In this document: piece by piece, positions 16,932-25,750 of the stretch
How the letters are laid out: every line of letters begins with the position of its first letter
Numbering within the stretch: position 1 is the first letter of the stretch
Assembly (NCBI GenBank): GCA_028823175.1
Contig: JAPKBZ010000005.1
Coordinates: forward strand, 1 to 64,000
Length of the DNA stretch: 64,000 nt
From: Myxococcota bacterium
Lineage (GTDB): Bacteria > Myxococcota_A > UBA9160 > UBA4427
Direction: 5' to 3'
Translations under genes and position numbers: made by a program
Notes under the pieces: generated by a model
Database searches by the model: none
What the model was told of the DNA's origin: nothing
Seen by the model: only the letters and a program-made list of their open reading frames with translations

Positions 16932-18130
16932 GATCGGTGCCCCATTCCCTCGGTGATGGGCTGAACTTGCATGCCGTCGATGACAATCTGAATGGGAGAT
17001 GTGCAGATCCTCTCCCCTTCTGCCAGGGCGATCCGAACCAAGACCTCTTCATGGTCGATTCGAATGATCTCGACCTCCCTCTGAAAGAGACGGTTGCCCT
17101 CGTCCACCACGAGCACCTGCTGATTGTTCCGAATCGCCGAGCGGGGCAGGGCGATGGCGTTCTGGGCGGGCGGGCCTGCAATTTCGGCCCGCACGAAGAG
17201 GCCCACGGCGAGGGGGGGGCGAGTGTCGATTTCGCTCCCGGCCGGCGCTTCCAGGGCCGCCTTGGCGCCGTAGGGATCCTCGACCCGGGCGACTACGTGA
17301 ACCATGCGGCTTCGGGCGTCGATCTCACCCTCGGTCCGAACGATGCTTCCGACCCACTGGTGTTCGCGTCCGGCGAAATTCGTCCGGAGGATGACTGTCG
17401 GACCCTCATCGAGTTGCGCGCCAGATCGAAAATTCGGGAGATCCAGGAAAGCCAGCTGTCGATCCGCGATGGGTAGGCGAATTTCTGCGAAGTCCGTCGC
17501 GTAGAGCTTGGCAACCGGAGCGCCCCGGCCGACGAATTGACCCATATCGATATGCTCCTCGCGGACCCGGCCCTGGAAGGGGGCGCTGATCGCGGTGCGG
17601 CCGAGGTCGCGTTGGGCCTGCTCCAAAGCAATCCGGGCGGAATCGAGGGCAGCGCCGGTCACCCGGGAAGCCCTGCGGGCATTGCTCAGGTGGGAGGGGC
17701 TGGTGGCCTTGGATTTTGCCAGACCCTGCTGGCGCCGGAGTTCGGCCCGGGCGTGTTCGTCTTCGCCCTCGGCGCGTGCGATTTCGGCCCTTGCCCTGGC
17801 CACGCTGGCCTCATAATCCCGGGCGTCAATTCGGAAGAGGACATCCCCCTCGTTGAAAAAACCACCCGATACGAGGGAGGGTGAGACCCAGACGACCGGC
17901 CCCGAAACCTCAGGCACGAGATCGCTCTCGGTGCGTGGAACGACGGTTCCCTGGCTTCTGACCCACATGGGGATATCCGACGAGCTGACTTCCATCACCC
18001 GCACGGGCGGGTACACCTTCTCGGGGACAACACTCTCGATCTTGGGAGCCGTCACAATCAATCCGAGACCGCCCAATCCCGCCAAAACGAGAATCGCGGT
18101 GGGCAGGGCCACTCTCTGCCAATCCTTCAT
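16928..18130 (-). CDS. RND efflux periplasmic adaptor (HlyD/MFP family)
   Basis: 400 aa. An N-terminal membrane segment (residues 7-27) anchors it in the inner membrane. The barrel-sandwich lipoyl-like halves flank a short alpha-helical hairpin rich in Ala, Arg and Glu (about residues 100-165). A beta-barrel and membrane-proximal domain follow. It bridges the RND permease and an outer-membrane channel. Its start overlaps the regulator stop by 4 bp and its stop overlaps the pump start by 4 bp, giving a tightly coupled regulator-adaptor-pump operon. Confidence 0.9.
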   Translation of the reverse strand: MKDWQRVALPTAILVLAGLGGLGLIVTAPKIESVVPEKVYPPVRVMEVSSSDIPMWVRSQGTVVPRTESDLVPEVSGPVVWVSPSLVSGGFFNEGDVLFRIDARDYEASVARARAEIARAEGEDEHARAELRRQQGLAKSKATSPSHLSNARRASRVTGAALDSARIALEQAQRDLGRTAISAPFQGRVREEHIDMGQFVGRGAPVAKLYATDFAEIRLPIADRQLAFLDLPNFRSGAQLDEGPTVILRTNFAGREHQWVGSIVRTEGEIDARSRMVHVVARVEDPYGAKAALEAPAGSEIDTRPPLAVGLFVRAEIAGPPAQNAIALPRSAIRNNQQVLVVDEGNRLFQREVEIIRIDHEEVLVRIALAEGERICTSPIQIVIDGMQVQPITEGMGHRS

Positions 18131-18864
18131 GACTGACTCCTTTCACTTTTATTTCCACTATTTCTTTCGAACTTAACGCCGAGATTGATCATCGTTCGCT
18201 CACGTAGCGCGGCGGAAATCTGATGAACGGCCTCCGCGGATTCTGGCCCTTGCCGCGCCGCGAACGCTCGAGCGAGTTCAGCGACCAGGCGCGGGCGTTC
18301 ATCGTTTTCGCCTTGGTCAAGGATTTCGTTTGAGTAGAGATTCTCTAGGAGGCGCGTCCGTAGGCCGCGATGAACGAGCTCGATGACGGTATTTCCGCTC
18401 GAGTGGGCCACCAGATCCCCGACTTCCGTGAAGAGTTCAAACTCTTCGGCCCCCGAGAGGTCATGCTGCGAAAGTCGCTCGAGGAGTTCGCTCGTCCGGC
18501 GATGGTCTGCCTCGTCGGCGTGTTCGGCGCAGAGGCGGAAACCGAGGGCCATGATGGCCGAGGTTGCTTCCAGGATTTCGTAGACGATGCGCGGATCCGG
18601 TGGATCCGAAAGCGCCAGGAGGTGCTGGACGATGTCCAGGCTGGCCTCTTCCACGGGGTTGACCCGGGCTCCTCCGGCCTCGATCTTGGCGAGCCCCAAT
18701 TGTTCCAATTTCTTGAGGGCCTCGCGGACCGCGCCCCGGCTGACCTCGAAGCGCTGGGCGAGGTCGCGCTCCGAGGGCAGGCGATCTCCTGAGCGGTAGC
18801 GACCGCGGAGGATCTCACTGCGCAATTCGGCAGAAATCTGTTCGCTGTGGGACGGAGTTTTCAT
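18127..18864 (-). CDS. FadR-subfamily GntR transcriptional regulator
   Basis: 245 aa. The winged helix-turn-helix spans residues about 8-72 (GDRLPSERDLAQRFEVSRGA), followed by the all-helical FCD ligand domain to about residue 225. FCD proteins bind carboxylates, often through a metal. The ATG at 18864 is chosen; the open frame to 18999 would add a poly-proline stretch read through the G-rich tract and is not believable. It heads the efflux operon, so it probably controls the pump. Its likely operator is the palindrome array at 19014-19069. Confidence 0.88.
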   Translation of the reverse strand: MKTPSHSEQISAELRSEILRGRYRSGDRLPSERDLAQRFEVSRGAVREALKKLEQLGLAKIEAGGARVNPVEEASLDIVQHLLALSDPPDPRIVYEILEATSAIMALGFRLCAEHADEADHRRTSELLERLSQHDLSGAEEFELFTEVGDLVAHSSGNTVIELVHRGLRTRLLENLYSNEILDQGENDERPRLVAELARAFAARQGPESAEAVHQISAALRERTMINLGVKFERNSGNKSERSQS

Positions 18865-18878
18865 GGGGGATGTGGTCC

Positions 18879-18990
18879 GGGGGGTTGGGGGGTTGGGGGG
18901 TATAAGGGGGGGGGGTAGGGGGTAAGGGGTATTAAGGGCGGCGGGGGGTAAGGGGGGTAAAGGGGGTAAAAAAAAAGGGGGGGGTCGGTG
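18879..18990. repeat. G-rich low-complexity tract, quadruplex-prone
   Basis: The plus strand carries at least eight G-runs of 3-10 bases separated by TT, TATAA, TA or TAA, directly upstream of the FadR-type regulator gene. Three runs of six G joined by TT (18879-18900), followed by ten G, satisfy the usual G-quadruplex pattern. The regulator transcript would have a C-rich leader. The tract separates the regulator from the operator array. Confidence 0.8.
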
Positions 18991-19013
18991 CTGGGCCAAG
19001 CGGATCGTTCGTC

Positions 19014-19069
19014 TTGGTCAGACCAAATTGGCTAGACCGCTTCGGTCTGACCAATTCGGTCCGACCGAA
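19014..19069. promoter_or_regulatory. Array of four FadR/GntR-type palindromes in 14-bp phase
   Basis: Four palindromic units occur with centres at 19020, 19034, 19048 and 19062, exactly 14 bp apart. They are TTGGTCAGACCAA (perfect), TTGGCTAGACCGC, TCGGTCTGACCAA and TTCGGTCCGACCGAA (perfect, 15 bp). TGGTC-N-GACCA is the typical operator form of FadR-subfamily GntR regulators. The array lies between the divergent FadR-type regulator and the amidohydrolase lipoprotein, 70 bp before the latter. Regulation of both sides is inferred. Confidence 0.75.
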
Positions 19070-19138
19070 ACTACCAGAAGCCCGCCAGAGCGCAACCCAG
19101 AGGGTTTTTTCTCCCTTTGGGGAGGCTAATCTCGGGCC

Positions 19139-20722
19139 ATGGCTCACCCCAGTCTCCCTCCCGCGCGTCTCCGCGCCGTCGCCCCTGCGTGCCGGCGAGG
19201 CCGCTGGGCGCCGCTTCTCCTCGCCCTGATCCTGGCCCAGGGTTGCTCGACCCCGCCCCCGCCCCCGGATTTGCCCGATCTGGTGCTCAGGGGAGGGCGG
19301 GTGGTAGACCCTGAGTCGGGGCTCGATGGGGTGCGAAACGTCGCGATCGACAGGGGCCGGATTGTGGCTATTTCTGAGCAGGAGATTCCCGGACGTCGCG
19401 AACTCGATGTCACGGGCCTGGTGGTGGCTCCAGGTTTTGTCGACCTGCACAGCCATGCCCAAACGCCCCTGGGTCAGCAATTCCAGTTGTTGGACGGCGT
19501 GACCACGGCGCTGGAACTTGAGTCCGGCTCCTACCCCGTCGCGGACCTTGGGGATTATCCCCCCATCGATATCGCGCGTCAGCCACTGATCAACTTCGGA
19601 GCCTCCGTAGGGCACGCCTGGCTTCGGGGGCAAATTCTCGAGGGCCCGAATGCGCCGACGGGGATCGACGACCTCTACGCGCGCGTCATTCGCGGCGAGT
19701 CCGCGGCTTCCCTCGATGGCCCCGCCTTCACCCAAAGCCTGAGCCCCGAACAACTCCCCATGCTCCGGACCGGTCTTCATCGGGGGCTCGACGAGGGCGG
19801 GATCGGCATTGGTTTTTTGCTCGATTATATGAGCGAAGTCGTGACCGACGCCGAAATGCGGGTGGTCTTCGAAGTGGCGGCGGAGCGGCAGGCCCCGATC
19901 ATCGTGCATATTCGCCGCGGAATCGCCGGAGATCCGACGGGCCTCATCGAGGTGATCGACTGGGCGAAGAAGACGGGAGCCCCCGTGCATATCTGCCATG
20001 TCCAGGCGAATGCGATGTCGGCCATCGATGAATTTATGATTCTGATCCGTCAGGCCCGGGCCGACGGTGTTCAGATCAGCACGGAGTCATTTCCCTATAA
20101 CGCGGGATCCACATCGATCAGTGCGGCGGTTTTTGGCCGCAATTGGCAGGAAATTTTCGATATCACCTATGAGGACGTCGAATGGCCCGCCACGGGCGAA
20201 CGTTTCAACGAAGAGATGTGGAATCGGTATCGCAAGGAACATCCCGAGGGCAGCGTAGTCCACCATTACAACAAGGAGGCCTGGACTCGAGTGGCCACTC
20301 TGGCGCCCGATGTGGCCATCGCAAGCGATGGGCTCCCGATCATCTCCCCCGAGTTCGGAGTGCCGCCCTGGGGCATCGGAACCTTCTCAAAAATACTTCG
20401 CCGCTACGTTCGCGAGGAAAAGAGCCTTGCGTTGGTCGATGCACTCAACAAGATGAGCCTGCTTCCCGCGACGATCCTTGAGGGCTGGGCGCCAGCCTTT
20501 CGGCGCAAGGGCCGGGTGCGAGTTGGGGCTGACGCCGATCTCACGATTTTCAGCCTCGCCGAGGTTTCGGATCAGGCGACCTTTGCGGACCCTCTGCAAG
20601 CCTCGACGGGCATCGAATATGTCCTGGTGGGGGGCAGGGTGGTGGTCTCAGAGGGCGAGATCGTTTCGGATCTCTACCCGGGCGAGCGCGTATTGGCGCC
20701 ACTGAAGGTCAAGGAGCACTGA
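19139..20722 (+). CDS. Amidohydrolase lipoprotein, D-aminoacylase type
   Basis: 527 aa. A signal peptide ends in LILAQGC, a lipobox with Cys at about residue 36, so the enzyme is probably membrane-anchored in the envelope. The amidohydrolase core shows LVLRGGRVVDPESG, VDLHSHAQT with the metal-binding HSH, and GADADLTIFS in the C-terminal sandwich domain. It resembles N-acyl-D-amino acid deacylases. Its stop is 3 bp before the dimethylglycine-dehydrogenase-like gene, which suggests an operon in which an N-acyl or cyclic precursor yields an N-methylated amino acid. That link is inference. Confidence 0.8.
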   Translation: MAHPSLPPARLRAVAPACRRGRWAPLLLALILAQGCSTPPPPPDLPDLVLRGGRVVDPESGLDGVRNVAIDRGRIVAISEQEIPGRRELDVTGLVVAPGFVDLHSHAQTPLGQQFQLLDGVTTALELESGSYPVADLGDYPPIDIARQPLINFGASVGHAWLRGQILEGPNAPTGIDDLYARVIRGESAASLDGPAFTQSLSPEQLPMLRTGLHRGLDEGGIGIGFLLDYMSEVVTDAEMRVVFEVAAERQAPIIVHIRRGIAGDPTGLIEVIDWAKKTGAPVHICHVQANAMSAIDEFMILIRQARADGVQISTESFPYNAGSTSISAAVFGRNWQEIFDITYEDVEWPATGERFNEEMWNRYRKEHPEGSVVHHYNKEAWTRVATLAPDVAIASDGLPIISPEFGVPPWGIGTFSKILRRYVREEKSLALVDALNKMSLLPATILEGWAPAFRRKGRVRVGADADLTIFSLAEVSDQATFADPLQASTGIEYVLVGGRVVVSEGEIVSDLYPGERVLAPLKVKEH

Positions 20723-20725
20723 TCT

Positions 20726-23167
20726 ATGGGAAAGCTTCCCGACCAGTCCCGGGTTGTGATTATTGGTGGCGGAATTATTGGTGCGAGCGTCGCCTATCAC
20801 CTCGGCAAGCTGGGAGTGACGGACACCCTTCTCCTCGAGCGCGATCGCTACACCTGTGGAACCACCTGGCATGCGGCCGGGCTGGTCGGCCAATTGCGCG
20901 CGACGGAGAACCTGACCCGGCTCTGTCGTTATAGCCTCGACCTCTATGCCGGACTCGAGGCGGAAACCGGCCAGGCCACGGGCTTTCGTCAACCCGGCGC
21001 GATTTCCCTCGCGACCACCCAGGAGCGTTTCCTGGAATTGCGCCGTACCGCGGCGGTGGCCGAGCATCTCGGCGTCGAGGCCGAGGTGCTCACTCCGGAG
21101 GAAGCCCACGCCCTCTGGCCCCGAATGGAAATCGGGGACGTGGTGGGAGCGGTTCATCTCCCCAAGGATGGCATGGTGAGCCCGGTCGACGTCACCATGG
21201 CGCTGCTCGCGGGGGCTCGTCAGTCCGGGGTCACGACCCTGCAAGATGTTTCCGTAACAGGTTTGATCGTCGAGGGCGGGCGAGCGGTTGGCGTGACCAC
21301 CGCCGAAGGGCAGGTGCGCGCGGAGACGGTGGTGCTCGCAGCGGGCATGTGGTCCCGGGATTTTGCAGCGCGCTATGGCGTGTCCGTCCCGCTTCACGCG
21401 GCGGAACACTATTACGCGATCACCCAGCCCATAGAGGGCCTGACCGAGGATACCCCCATCCTTCGCGATCCGAATCATGCCGCGTATTTCAAGGAAGACG
21501 CTCGCCGCTTGCTCGTCGGCCTCTTTGAGCCCGTTTGCCGGCCCTGGGGAATGGGCGGCGTTCCCGACGTTTCCTTCGCAGAGATTCCCGCCGATCTCGA
21601 CCACGTGATGCCCCTCCTCGAGAGAGCCTATGCGCGCATGCCCTTTCTCCACGACGTCGAAATCAGGCAACTCTTCTGTGGACCGGAGAGTTTTACGCCC
21701 GACGACAATTTTATCCTGGGCGAAGCGCCCACTTTGCCCGGACTTTTCGTGGCGGCGGGCTTCAACTCCATCGGGATTCAGGCAGGGGGAGGCGTGGGTA
21801 AGGCCCTGGCCGAGTGGATTGTGGAAGGTGAGGCCACTATGGATCTGGCCGAAGTGGATATCCGACGCTTCGAGCCCTTTCATGCGGGCCGGCGATTTCT
21901 CGCCGAGCGAACGGTGGAAACCCTCGGACTTCTCTACGGCATGCACTGGCCCTTCCGCCAATTTGATACGGCCCGGGGTGCGAAACATTCCCCCTTTCAC
22001 CAACGCCTGCTGAAACACGGGGCCTGCTATGGAGAGACAGCGGGTTGGGAGAGGCCAAATTTCTATGCACCCGAAGGCGAAAAGGCCGAGTACGAATACA
22101 GCTACTCCCGCCAGAATTTCTTTCCCTGGACGGGTGCCGAGCACAGGGCGACCCGAGAGGGAGTAGGTCTCTACGATCAGACCTCCTATGCGAAATTTTT
22201 GCTCCAAGGTCCAGGGGCCGAGGCCGTCCTACAGCGGATTTCGGCGAATGATGTTGCAACCCCTACGGGCAAGGTGATCTACACCCAATGGCTGAACGAG
22301 AACGGAGGGATCGAGGCCGATCTTACGATTACCCGGATCGAGGACGAGAGTTTTCTTGTGGTGACCACGCCGGCTACGCGCTTCCGTGATTTCCATTTTC
22401 TCAAGGCTGCGATCGGAGAGGCCCAGGCCTACCTGACGGACATCACTTCGGGTCTTGCGACCCTGGGGATCATGGGCCCGCGCTCGCGGGAGTTGATGGA
22501 AAAGGTCACTTCCGCCGATCTCTCCAACGAGGCCTTCCCCTTTGCGACAAGCCAGGAGATCGAACTCGGCTATGCCCAGGTTCGCGCCGTGCGAATCACC
22601 TACGTGGGCGAGCTGGGCTGGGAAATCTATATCCCCACTGAGTTCGCACTTCACGTTTTCGACGAAATCATGCGGGCGGGAGAGGCTGTGGACCTGCGTC
22701 TTTGCGGTTTTCACGCCATGGGCAGCTGCCGGCTCGAGAAGGGCTATCGGCATTGGGGGCACGATATTGGCCCCGAGGATTCCCCGCTGGAGGCGGGCCT
22801 TGGCTTCGCCGTGGCCCTGGGCAAGGAAGCAGATTTCGTGGGCCGCAGTGCGCTTGAGGCACAAAAGGCGAAGGGGCTCGAACGTCGTCTGGTGCAATTC
22901 CAACTCGATGAACCCGAGTTGATGCTCTATCACGACGAGCCGATCTATCGGAACGGTGAGCGGATGGGGCTCACGACTTCCGGGGGCTGGGGACATAGCG
23001 TGGGCAAGGCCATCGCCATGGGCTACGCGCACGGGGAAGCAGGTAGCATGGATGCGGCCTGGGTACGCGAGGCCGATTGGGAAATCGAACTGGCAGGTAA
23101 GCGCTACCCGGCTTCGGCTTCTCTGCGCCCCGCCTACGATCCCGCCAGCAAGCGCGTGCGCGCTTGA
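20726..23167 (+). CDS. Dimethylglycine/sarcosine dehydrogenase-like flavoprotein with GcvT domain
   Basis: 813 aa. The N-terminal FAD domain begins with VVIIGGGIIGASVAYHLG. His49 in GTTWHAAGLVG matches the histidine covalently bound to FAD in dimethylglycine and sarcosine dehydrogenases. The FAO_M middle domain follows at about 385-440, and the tetrahydrofolate-binding GcvT domain with its C-terminal barrel spans about 445-810. Such enzymes oxidatively demethylate N-methyl amino acids and pass the one-carbon unit to folate. Exact substrate (dimethylglycine, sarcosine or another N-methyl compound) is not determinable. The downstream convergent gene is an amino-acid symporter. Confidence 0.88.
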   Translation: MGKLPDQSRVVIIGGGIIGASVAYHLGKLGVTDTLLLERDRYTCGTTWHAAGLVGQLRATENLTRLCRYSLDLYAGLEAETGQATGFRQPGAISLATTQERFLELRRTAAVAEHLGVEAEVLTPEEAHALWPRMEIGDVVGAVHLPKDGMVSPVDVTMALLAGARQSGVTTLQDVSVTGLIVEGGRAVGVTTAEGQVRAETVVLAAGMWSRDFAARYGVSVPLHAAEHYYAITQPIEGLTEDTPILRDPNHAAYFKEDARRLLVGLFEPVCRPWGMGGVPDVSFAEIPADLDHVMPLLERAYARMPFLHDVEIRQLFCGPESFTPDDNFILGEAPTLPGLFVAAGFNSIGIQAGGGVGKALAEWIVEGEATMDLAEVDIRRFEPFHAGRRFLAERTVETLGLLYGMHWPFRQFDTARGAKHSPFHQRLLKHGACYGETAGWERPNFYAPEGEKAEYEYSYSRQNFFPWTGAEHRATREGVGLYDQTSYAKFLLQGPGAEAVLQRISANDVATPTGKVIYTQWLNENGGIEADLTITRIEDESFLVVTTPATRFRDFHFLKAAIGEAQAYLTDITSGLATLGIMGPRSRELMEKVTSADLSNEAFPFATSQEIELGYAQVRAVRITYVGELGWEIYIPTEFALHVFDEIMRAGEAVDLRLCGFHAMGSCRLEKGYRHWGHDIGPEDSPLEAGLGFAVALGKEADFVGRSALEAQKAKGLERRLVQFQLDEPELMLYHDEPIYRNGERMGLTTSGGWGHSVGKAIAMGYAHGEAGSMDAAWVREADWEIELAGKRYPASASLRPAYDPASKRVRA

Positions 23168-23223
23168 GCGCAGGCGACGCTCGAAACTCCACTCTTCTCC
23201 AGGTGCCGCCTAGTGCCGCTCTT

Positions 23224-24660
23224 CTACCGCCGTTCTTCCACCGATTTCCAGTAGAGGTCGAGTTCCTTGCGTAGGGTGGGTGCGAAGACGAAGAGGCCGA
23301 TCAGGTTCGCGAAGGCCATGGCGAAAACCATGGCATCGGAAAAGTCGAGGATCGCCGCCAGGCTGGTTGTGCATCCGACGACAGCGCAGAGGGAGTAAAA
23401 GATATTGAACGAGAAGCGAACCGAGGGGCGGGGGCCGAAAAGGTAGACGCAGCCTTCCAGGCCATAATAGGACCAGGAGATGAGGGTCGAGTAGGCAAAG
23501 AGAAGCACGACGACCGAGAGCACCGGGGGGAACCAGGAGACGACTTGCTCAAAGGCCGCTGAAGTCAGCTGAACGCCGTTGATCTCACCGGTGGCCAGGG
23601 TGCCCGGGTCGAAGGCCGTCACGATCACGAGAGCGGTGATCGAGCAGACGATGATGGTGTCAATAAAGGGCTCCAGCATGGCGACGAAGCCCTGAGTGAT
23701 GGGCTCACTGGTTCTCACGGCCGCGTGGGCGATGGAAGAGGAGCCAATGCCTGCCTCGTTCGAGAAGGCGGCGCGACGAAAGCCGAGCACTAGGACTCCT
23801 AACGCTCCTCCCTTCAGGCCTTCGGGCTGAAAGGCCCCATGGACGATGGCGATGAGGCCGGCTGGGATGCGATCCGCGTTAGAAAGAATGACGAAGAGGC
23901 CAGTCCCGATATAGAGCAGTGCCATCAAGGGGACCAACTTCGAAGTCACGCGGGCGATGCTTTGGATGCCGCCCATGATGACCACGGCGACCAGGATGGC
24001 GAGCACCAGGCCGAATGCCCAACCCAAGTCCACGGCGAAGCTTTCGCTTCCCCCCGTGGCAACAACGAATTGTTCGTAGGCCTGGTTCGACTGGAACATT
24101 GCCCCGACGCCGATGCTCCCGATAGCAATGCAGATCGCGTAATAGATTCCCAGCACGCGTCCGGTTCGGGGCCAGCCCTTTTCGGCTAATCCCTTGTCGA
24201 GAAAGAACATCGGGCCGCCGGAAACTGTTCCGTCGGGATTTTCGTTGCGATATTTAACGCCCAGGGTGCATTCGGCGAATTTGGACGCCATTCCAAGGAA
24301 GCCTGCAACGACCATCCAGAATGCGGCGCCTGCACCGCCCACGGAAACCGCCACGGCGACATGGGCGATATTGCCGACACCCACCGTGCCGGAGACGGCG
24401 GTGGTCAGGGCCTGAAAATGGGAGACCTCGCCGACATCGCCCGGCTTATCCTCCTTGCCCAAAACGATCCGGATGGCATGGCGAAAGCCACGGATGTTGA
24501 TGAAGCGTAGGTAGAAGGTGAAGAAGGTCGCTCCGGCGATGAGCCAGATGACGATGAGGGGCAGCTCCACGTCACCCACGGAAATCGAATAGAAGACGAC
24601 CTTCGAAAAGGCCTGGGCGACAGGACGAAAAGCCTGGTCGATGGTCTGATCGATACCCAG
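23224..24660 (-). CDS. AgcS-family sodium:alanine/glycine symporter, probable CTG start
   Basis: 478 aa if started at the CTG at 24660. The N-terminal segment (LGIDQTIDQAFRPVAQAF) and first membrane helices match the usual beginning of this family, and AGGAG lies 6 bases before the CTG. The only ATG/GTG/TTG in range is a GTG at 24579, which would remove 27 conserved residues and has no ribosome binding site. Family motifs include TVGVGNIAHVAVAVSVGG and RRAAFSNEAGIGSSSIAHAA. It imports small amino acids with sodium across the inner membrane. Next to a dimethylglycine/sarcosine dehydrogenase, uptake of glycine-like or N-methylated amino acids is plausible. Confidence 0.85.
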   Translation of the reverse strand: MGIDQTIDQAFRPVAQAFSKVVFYSISVGDVELPLIVIWLIAGATFFTFYLRFINIRGFRHAIRIVLGKEDKPGDVGEVSHFQALTTAVSGTVGVGNIAHVAVAVSVGGAGAAFWMVVAGFLGMASKFAECTLGVKYRNENPDGTVSGGPMFFLDKGLAEKGWPRTGRVLGIYYAICIAIGSIGVGAMFQSNQAYEQFVVATGGSESFAVDLGWAFGLVLAILVAVVIMGGIQSIARVTSKLVPLMALLYIGTGLFVILSNADRIPAGLIAIVHGAFQPEGLKGGALGVLVLGFRRAAFSNEAGIGSSSIAHAAVRTSEPITQGFVAMLEPFIDTIIVCSITALVIVTAFDPGTLATGEINGVQLTSAAFEQVVSWFPPVLSVVVLLFAYSTLISWSYYGLEGCVYLFGPRPSVRFSFNIFYSLCAVVGCTTSLAAILDFSDAMVFAMAFANLIGLFVFAPTLRKELDLYWKSVEERR

Positions 24661-24834
24661 TGGAATCTCCTGGCTTGAGCGGCTGCTGGCGGAACTTTAG
24701 CGGCAACCCAGGGGAGTACCACGTTTTTCAGTCGGCGATCCGGGCTCGGGGCCGGCCCTTCGCGCTAACCTTGAGTTTCCAGTGCCTAGTTCAGAGACGG
24801 CTTGTCCGGTGAAAACCGCGAGAGGGAGGTCCCC

Positions 24835-25656
24835 GTGGAGTTGAAGGTCACCCGCTTCGAGGTCGACACAGGCATTGCGACCCTTACCCTGAGCCGGCCA
24901 GAGCGACTCAATTCGTGGACGGGTCGCATGCACACCGAGTATCGCCACCTTCTTTCCCGGGCCGAGGACGATCCTGCGATCCGGGCAATCGTCGTGACAG
25001 GCGCTGGCCGAGGTTTTTGCGCTGGTGCTGATACTTCTGCCTTGGAGAGCCACGTCGAGCGAGGAGCATACGATCCGGGTACCCCGGCTGATCTGGCCTG
25101 CCCGGGTTACGGCGTGCGGCCAGAATTTGATGCCGATTTTGCCTTTCAGTTCGGAATGACGAAGCCGATCATTGCTGCGATCAACGGTCCGGCCGCTGGG
25201 GTGGGTTTCGTGATCGCTTGCTACGCAGACCTTCGCTTTGCCGCACCGGCCATCAAGCTCACCACCGCCCATGGCAAGCTCAACCTGCCTGTCGAGTATG
25301 GCCTTTCCTGGTTATTGCCCCGGTTGGTTGGCCTGACTCGGGCCAATGATCTGCTCTTTTCGAGTCGAATATTCATGAGCGAAGAGGCGATGGAACTGGG
25401 CCTTCTTAACGGACTTTTCCCTGCCGACGAACTTCTCCCGCGAACCTACGACTACGTACGCGATCTGGTCGCGCGTGTATCGCCGGGGTCCCTGGCAGCG
25501 AGTAAACGCCAGGTCTATACCGACCAGCACAGAGATGTTGGTGCGTCGGTTGCCGAGGCGGGTTCCCTGCTTGAAAAAATGATGAAGGAGCCGGATTATC
25601 GCGAGGCCGTCGCGGCCTGGCTCGAAAAGCGCGCTCCGCGTTGGCGCGGCGAGTGA
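24835..25656 (+). CDS. Enoyl-CoA hydratase/isomerase (crotonase family)
   Basis: 273 aa from the GTG at 24835, which follows GGGAGG; the frame is open to a TTG at 24802. The crotonase fold is shown by IATLTLSRPERLNSW, GRGFCAGADTSALES (first oxyanion-hole segment) and KPIIAAINGPAAGVGF (second). The catalytic glutamate region reads KLNLPVEYGLSWLLPRLVG. It acts on acyl-CoA thioesters, probably hydrating enoyl-CoA, though crotonase members vary. It stands alone, transcribed toward two small-protein genes. Confidence 0.85.
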   Translation: MELKVTRFEVDTGIATLTLSRPERLNSWTGRMHTEYRHLLSRAEDDPAIRAIVVTGAGRGFCAGADTSALESHVERGAYDPGTPADLACPGYGVRPEFDADFAFQFGMTKPIIAAINGPAAGVGFVIACYADLRFAAPAIKLTTAHGKLNLPVEYGLSWLLPRLVGLTRANDLLFSSRIFMSEEAMELGLLNGLFPADELLPRTYDYVRDLVARVSPGSLAASKRQVYTDQHRDVGASVAEAGSLLEKMMKEPDYREAVAAWLEKRAPRWRGE

Positions 25657-25750
25657 CCGCTTCCCCCGGGCCGATTTGTGGCGCATGCTTCTGTCTCGAA
25701 CCCGGCTTGAGAGGGTTTGAAGACCAAATGAAAGCGGAGGCTCCTCTCTT

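Noticed and set aside
18865..18999. Poly-proline N-terminal extension of the FadR-type regulator
   Set aside because: It is the translation of the C-rich strand of the G-tract, has no ribosome binding site, and the ATG at 18864 gives the normal length.
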